Source: an uncultured Cellulophaga sp. (GTDB lineage Bacteria; Bacteroidota; Bacteroidia; Flavobacteriales; Flavobacteriaceae). Taken from it: 64,000 nucleotides of DNA. The notes beneath the pieces were generated by a model that worked only from the letters and a program-made list of their open reading frames with translations, was not told the DNA's origin and did no database searches. Shown piece by piece: positions 63,240 through 64,000 of this stretch. Numbering within the stretch: the first letter of the stretch is position 1; every line of letters starts with the position of its first letter. A program made the position numbers and the translations under genes. The stretch is taken from contig CANMEI010000003.1 in assembly GCA_947496695.1 (NCBI GenBank), positions 1 through 64,000 of the forward strand. The letters are read 5' to 3'.

Positions 63240-63578
63240 ATGAAAAAAATCGAGGCAATTATTCGAAAATCAAAATTTGATGAAGTGAAAAAAGCACTAC
63301 ATCAAATTGAAGTAAACTTTTTTAGTTACTGGGATGTAACTGGAGTTGGAAATGAGAAACAAGGACATGTATATCGTGGTATATCATACAGTACTTCTGA
63401 TATACAAAGAAGGTATTTAACTATTGTAGTATCTGATGAGTTTCTTGAAAAAACTGTTAGCACAATCTTAGAGGCTGCAAGTACAGGTAATGTAGGTGAC
63501 GGAAAAGTATTTGTTTCCGAAGTAAATGAAGCTTACAGAATTAGAACCAAAGAAAGCGGTCAGGCTGGTATTAACTAA
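63240..63578 (+). CDS. glnB: PII nitrogen-regulatory protein
   Basis: PII trimers sense 2-oxoglutarate and ATP/ADP and gate ammonium uptake and assimilation. ATG 63240 gives MKKIEAIIRKSKFDEVKKAL and the usual 112 residues; a TTG at 63219 is part of the promoter region. The T-loop QGHVYRGISYSTSD keeps tyrosines at about 45 and 50. The C-loop GNVGDGKVFVSEVNEAYRIRTKE is standard. It lies 29 bases before amtB, the usual partner whose pore PII blocks, so GlnK would be an equally apt name. Confidence 0.94.
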   Translation: MKKIEAIIRKSKFDEVKKALHQIEVNFFSYWDVTGVGNEKQGHVYRGISYSTSDIQRRYLTIVVSDEFLEKTVSTILEAASTGNVGDGKVFVSEVNEAYRIRTKESGQAGIN

Positions 63579-63607
63579 CTAAAAAGATTTACTTAAAAAA
63601 CATTATT

Positions 63608-64000
63608 ATGAACGAAGTACAACAAGAAGCATTAGACACTGCCATTTCAACAATAAATGGCGATATGGGTGCATTATGGATTACCATTGCTGCGATTTTG
63701 GTTTTCTTTATGCAAGCAGGATTTACATTAGTAGAAATTGGTTTTACACGTAGTAAAAACTCAGGGAATATTATTATGAAAAACGTTATGGACCTTTGTA
63801 TTGGTTCTATTATGTTTTGGGCTGTTGGTTACGGTATTATGTATGGTAGCGATTTAGTTTTAGGCGGTTTCTTCAGATCAAGCCCTACAGACCAAGGTTA
63901 TTTCTTTTTCTCTGCAACAGATTGGTACAACTTATTCTTTCAAACTGTATTCTGTGCAACAGCAGCAACAATTGTATCTGGAGCTATTGCTGGAAGAACA
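63608..64000 (+). CDS. amtB: Ammonium transporter, N-terminal part
   Basis: The gene starts at ATG 63608 and is open to the window end (131 codons). The visible part matches Amt/Mep/Rh channels: WITIAAILVFFMQAGFTLVEIGFTRSKNSGNI in the first helix region, FWAVGYGIMYG, then TDWYNLFFQTVFCATAATIVSGAIAGR, the family signature up to the phenylalanine-gate region. It moves ammonium across the inner membrane and is expected to be blocked by the PII protein encoded just upstream. Confidence 0.95.
   Translation, partial: MNEVQQEALDTAISTINGDMGALWITIAAILVFFMQAGFTLVEIGFTRSKNSGNIIMKNVMDLCIGSIMFWAVGYGIMYGSDLVLGGFFRSSPTDQGYFFFSATDWYNLFFQTVFCATAATIVSGAIAGRT

Overview
This is an AT-rich chromosomal segment from a member of the Bacteroidota, most likely a marine-type Flavobacteriaceae. 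The evidence is type IX secretion (T9SS) type-B C-terminal domains, SprB-style repeats, promoters with the Bacteroidota -7 box TAnnTTTG, near absence of Shine-Dalgarno sequences, and a set of typically flavobacterial genes (PUR/DUF3276 protein, long NusB, cyclophilin-FKBP fusion, MnmD beside a DUF4920 lipoprotein). No rRNA, tRNA, CRISPR array, insertion sequence or prophage gene was recognised.

Layout. 1-4000: the tail of an OmpA-family protein, a heme A synthase, a pRiA4b ORF-3-like protein, a nucleoid-associated NA37 protein and an unknown, possibly kinase-like protein. 4217-24467: a surface-protein region with a 4130-residue SprB-type adhesin, a shorter paralogue that shares its N-terminal half but lacks the recognisable sorting domain, a two-gene ABC-2 transporter, and a second type-B T9SS protein. 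24531-27654: uvrB, hsp20 and a YehS-like protein, with a phased operator-like cluster between the last two. 27695-38770: central metabolism (sucC, lysA, sulfurtransferase, guaB, HMG-CoA-lyase-like protein, pyrD, pepT). 38838-46282: nusB-DUF1573-yajC, an MsbA-like exporter, PUR protein, CsaA-like and YfiT-like proteins, 1-Cys peroxiredoxin, cold-shock protein, a 32-residue membrane microprotein and the cyclophilin-FKBP fusion. 46422-50792: a PPK2, M28 and M13 run. 51084-56151: an unknown secreted protein facing a NatA-NatB-MscS-response regulator operon. 56388-61630: dnaJ, grpE, a TIGR01777 epimerase, mnmD, a DUF4920 lipoprotein and divergent ilvE. 61703-64000: a MazG-like pyrophosphohydrolase, two small membrane proteins, then glnB and the start of amtB.

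Most operons are short and end in clear intrinsic terminators, several of them shared by convergent genes. The points most worth a second look are: the two paralogous giant surface proteins; three TGWCAC sites at exactly 32-bp spacing upstream of hsp20, one of which matches a site upstream of grpE at 13 of 14 bases; a perfect inverted repeat over the grpE -7 box; an NtrC-family regulator with no DNA-binding domain and a GAFTSA loop; two related membrane microproteins about 17 kb apart; a 28-bp palindrome across two convergent stop codons; and a (TA)16 microsatellite after ilvE.
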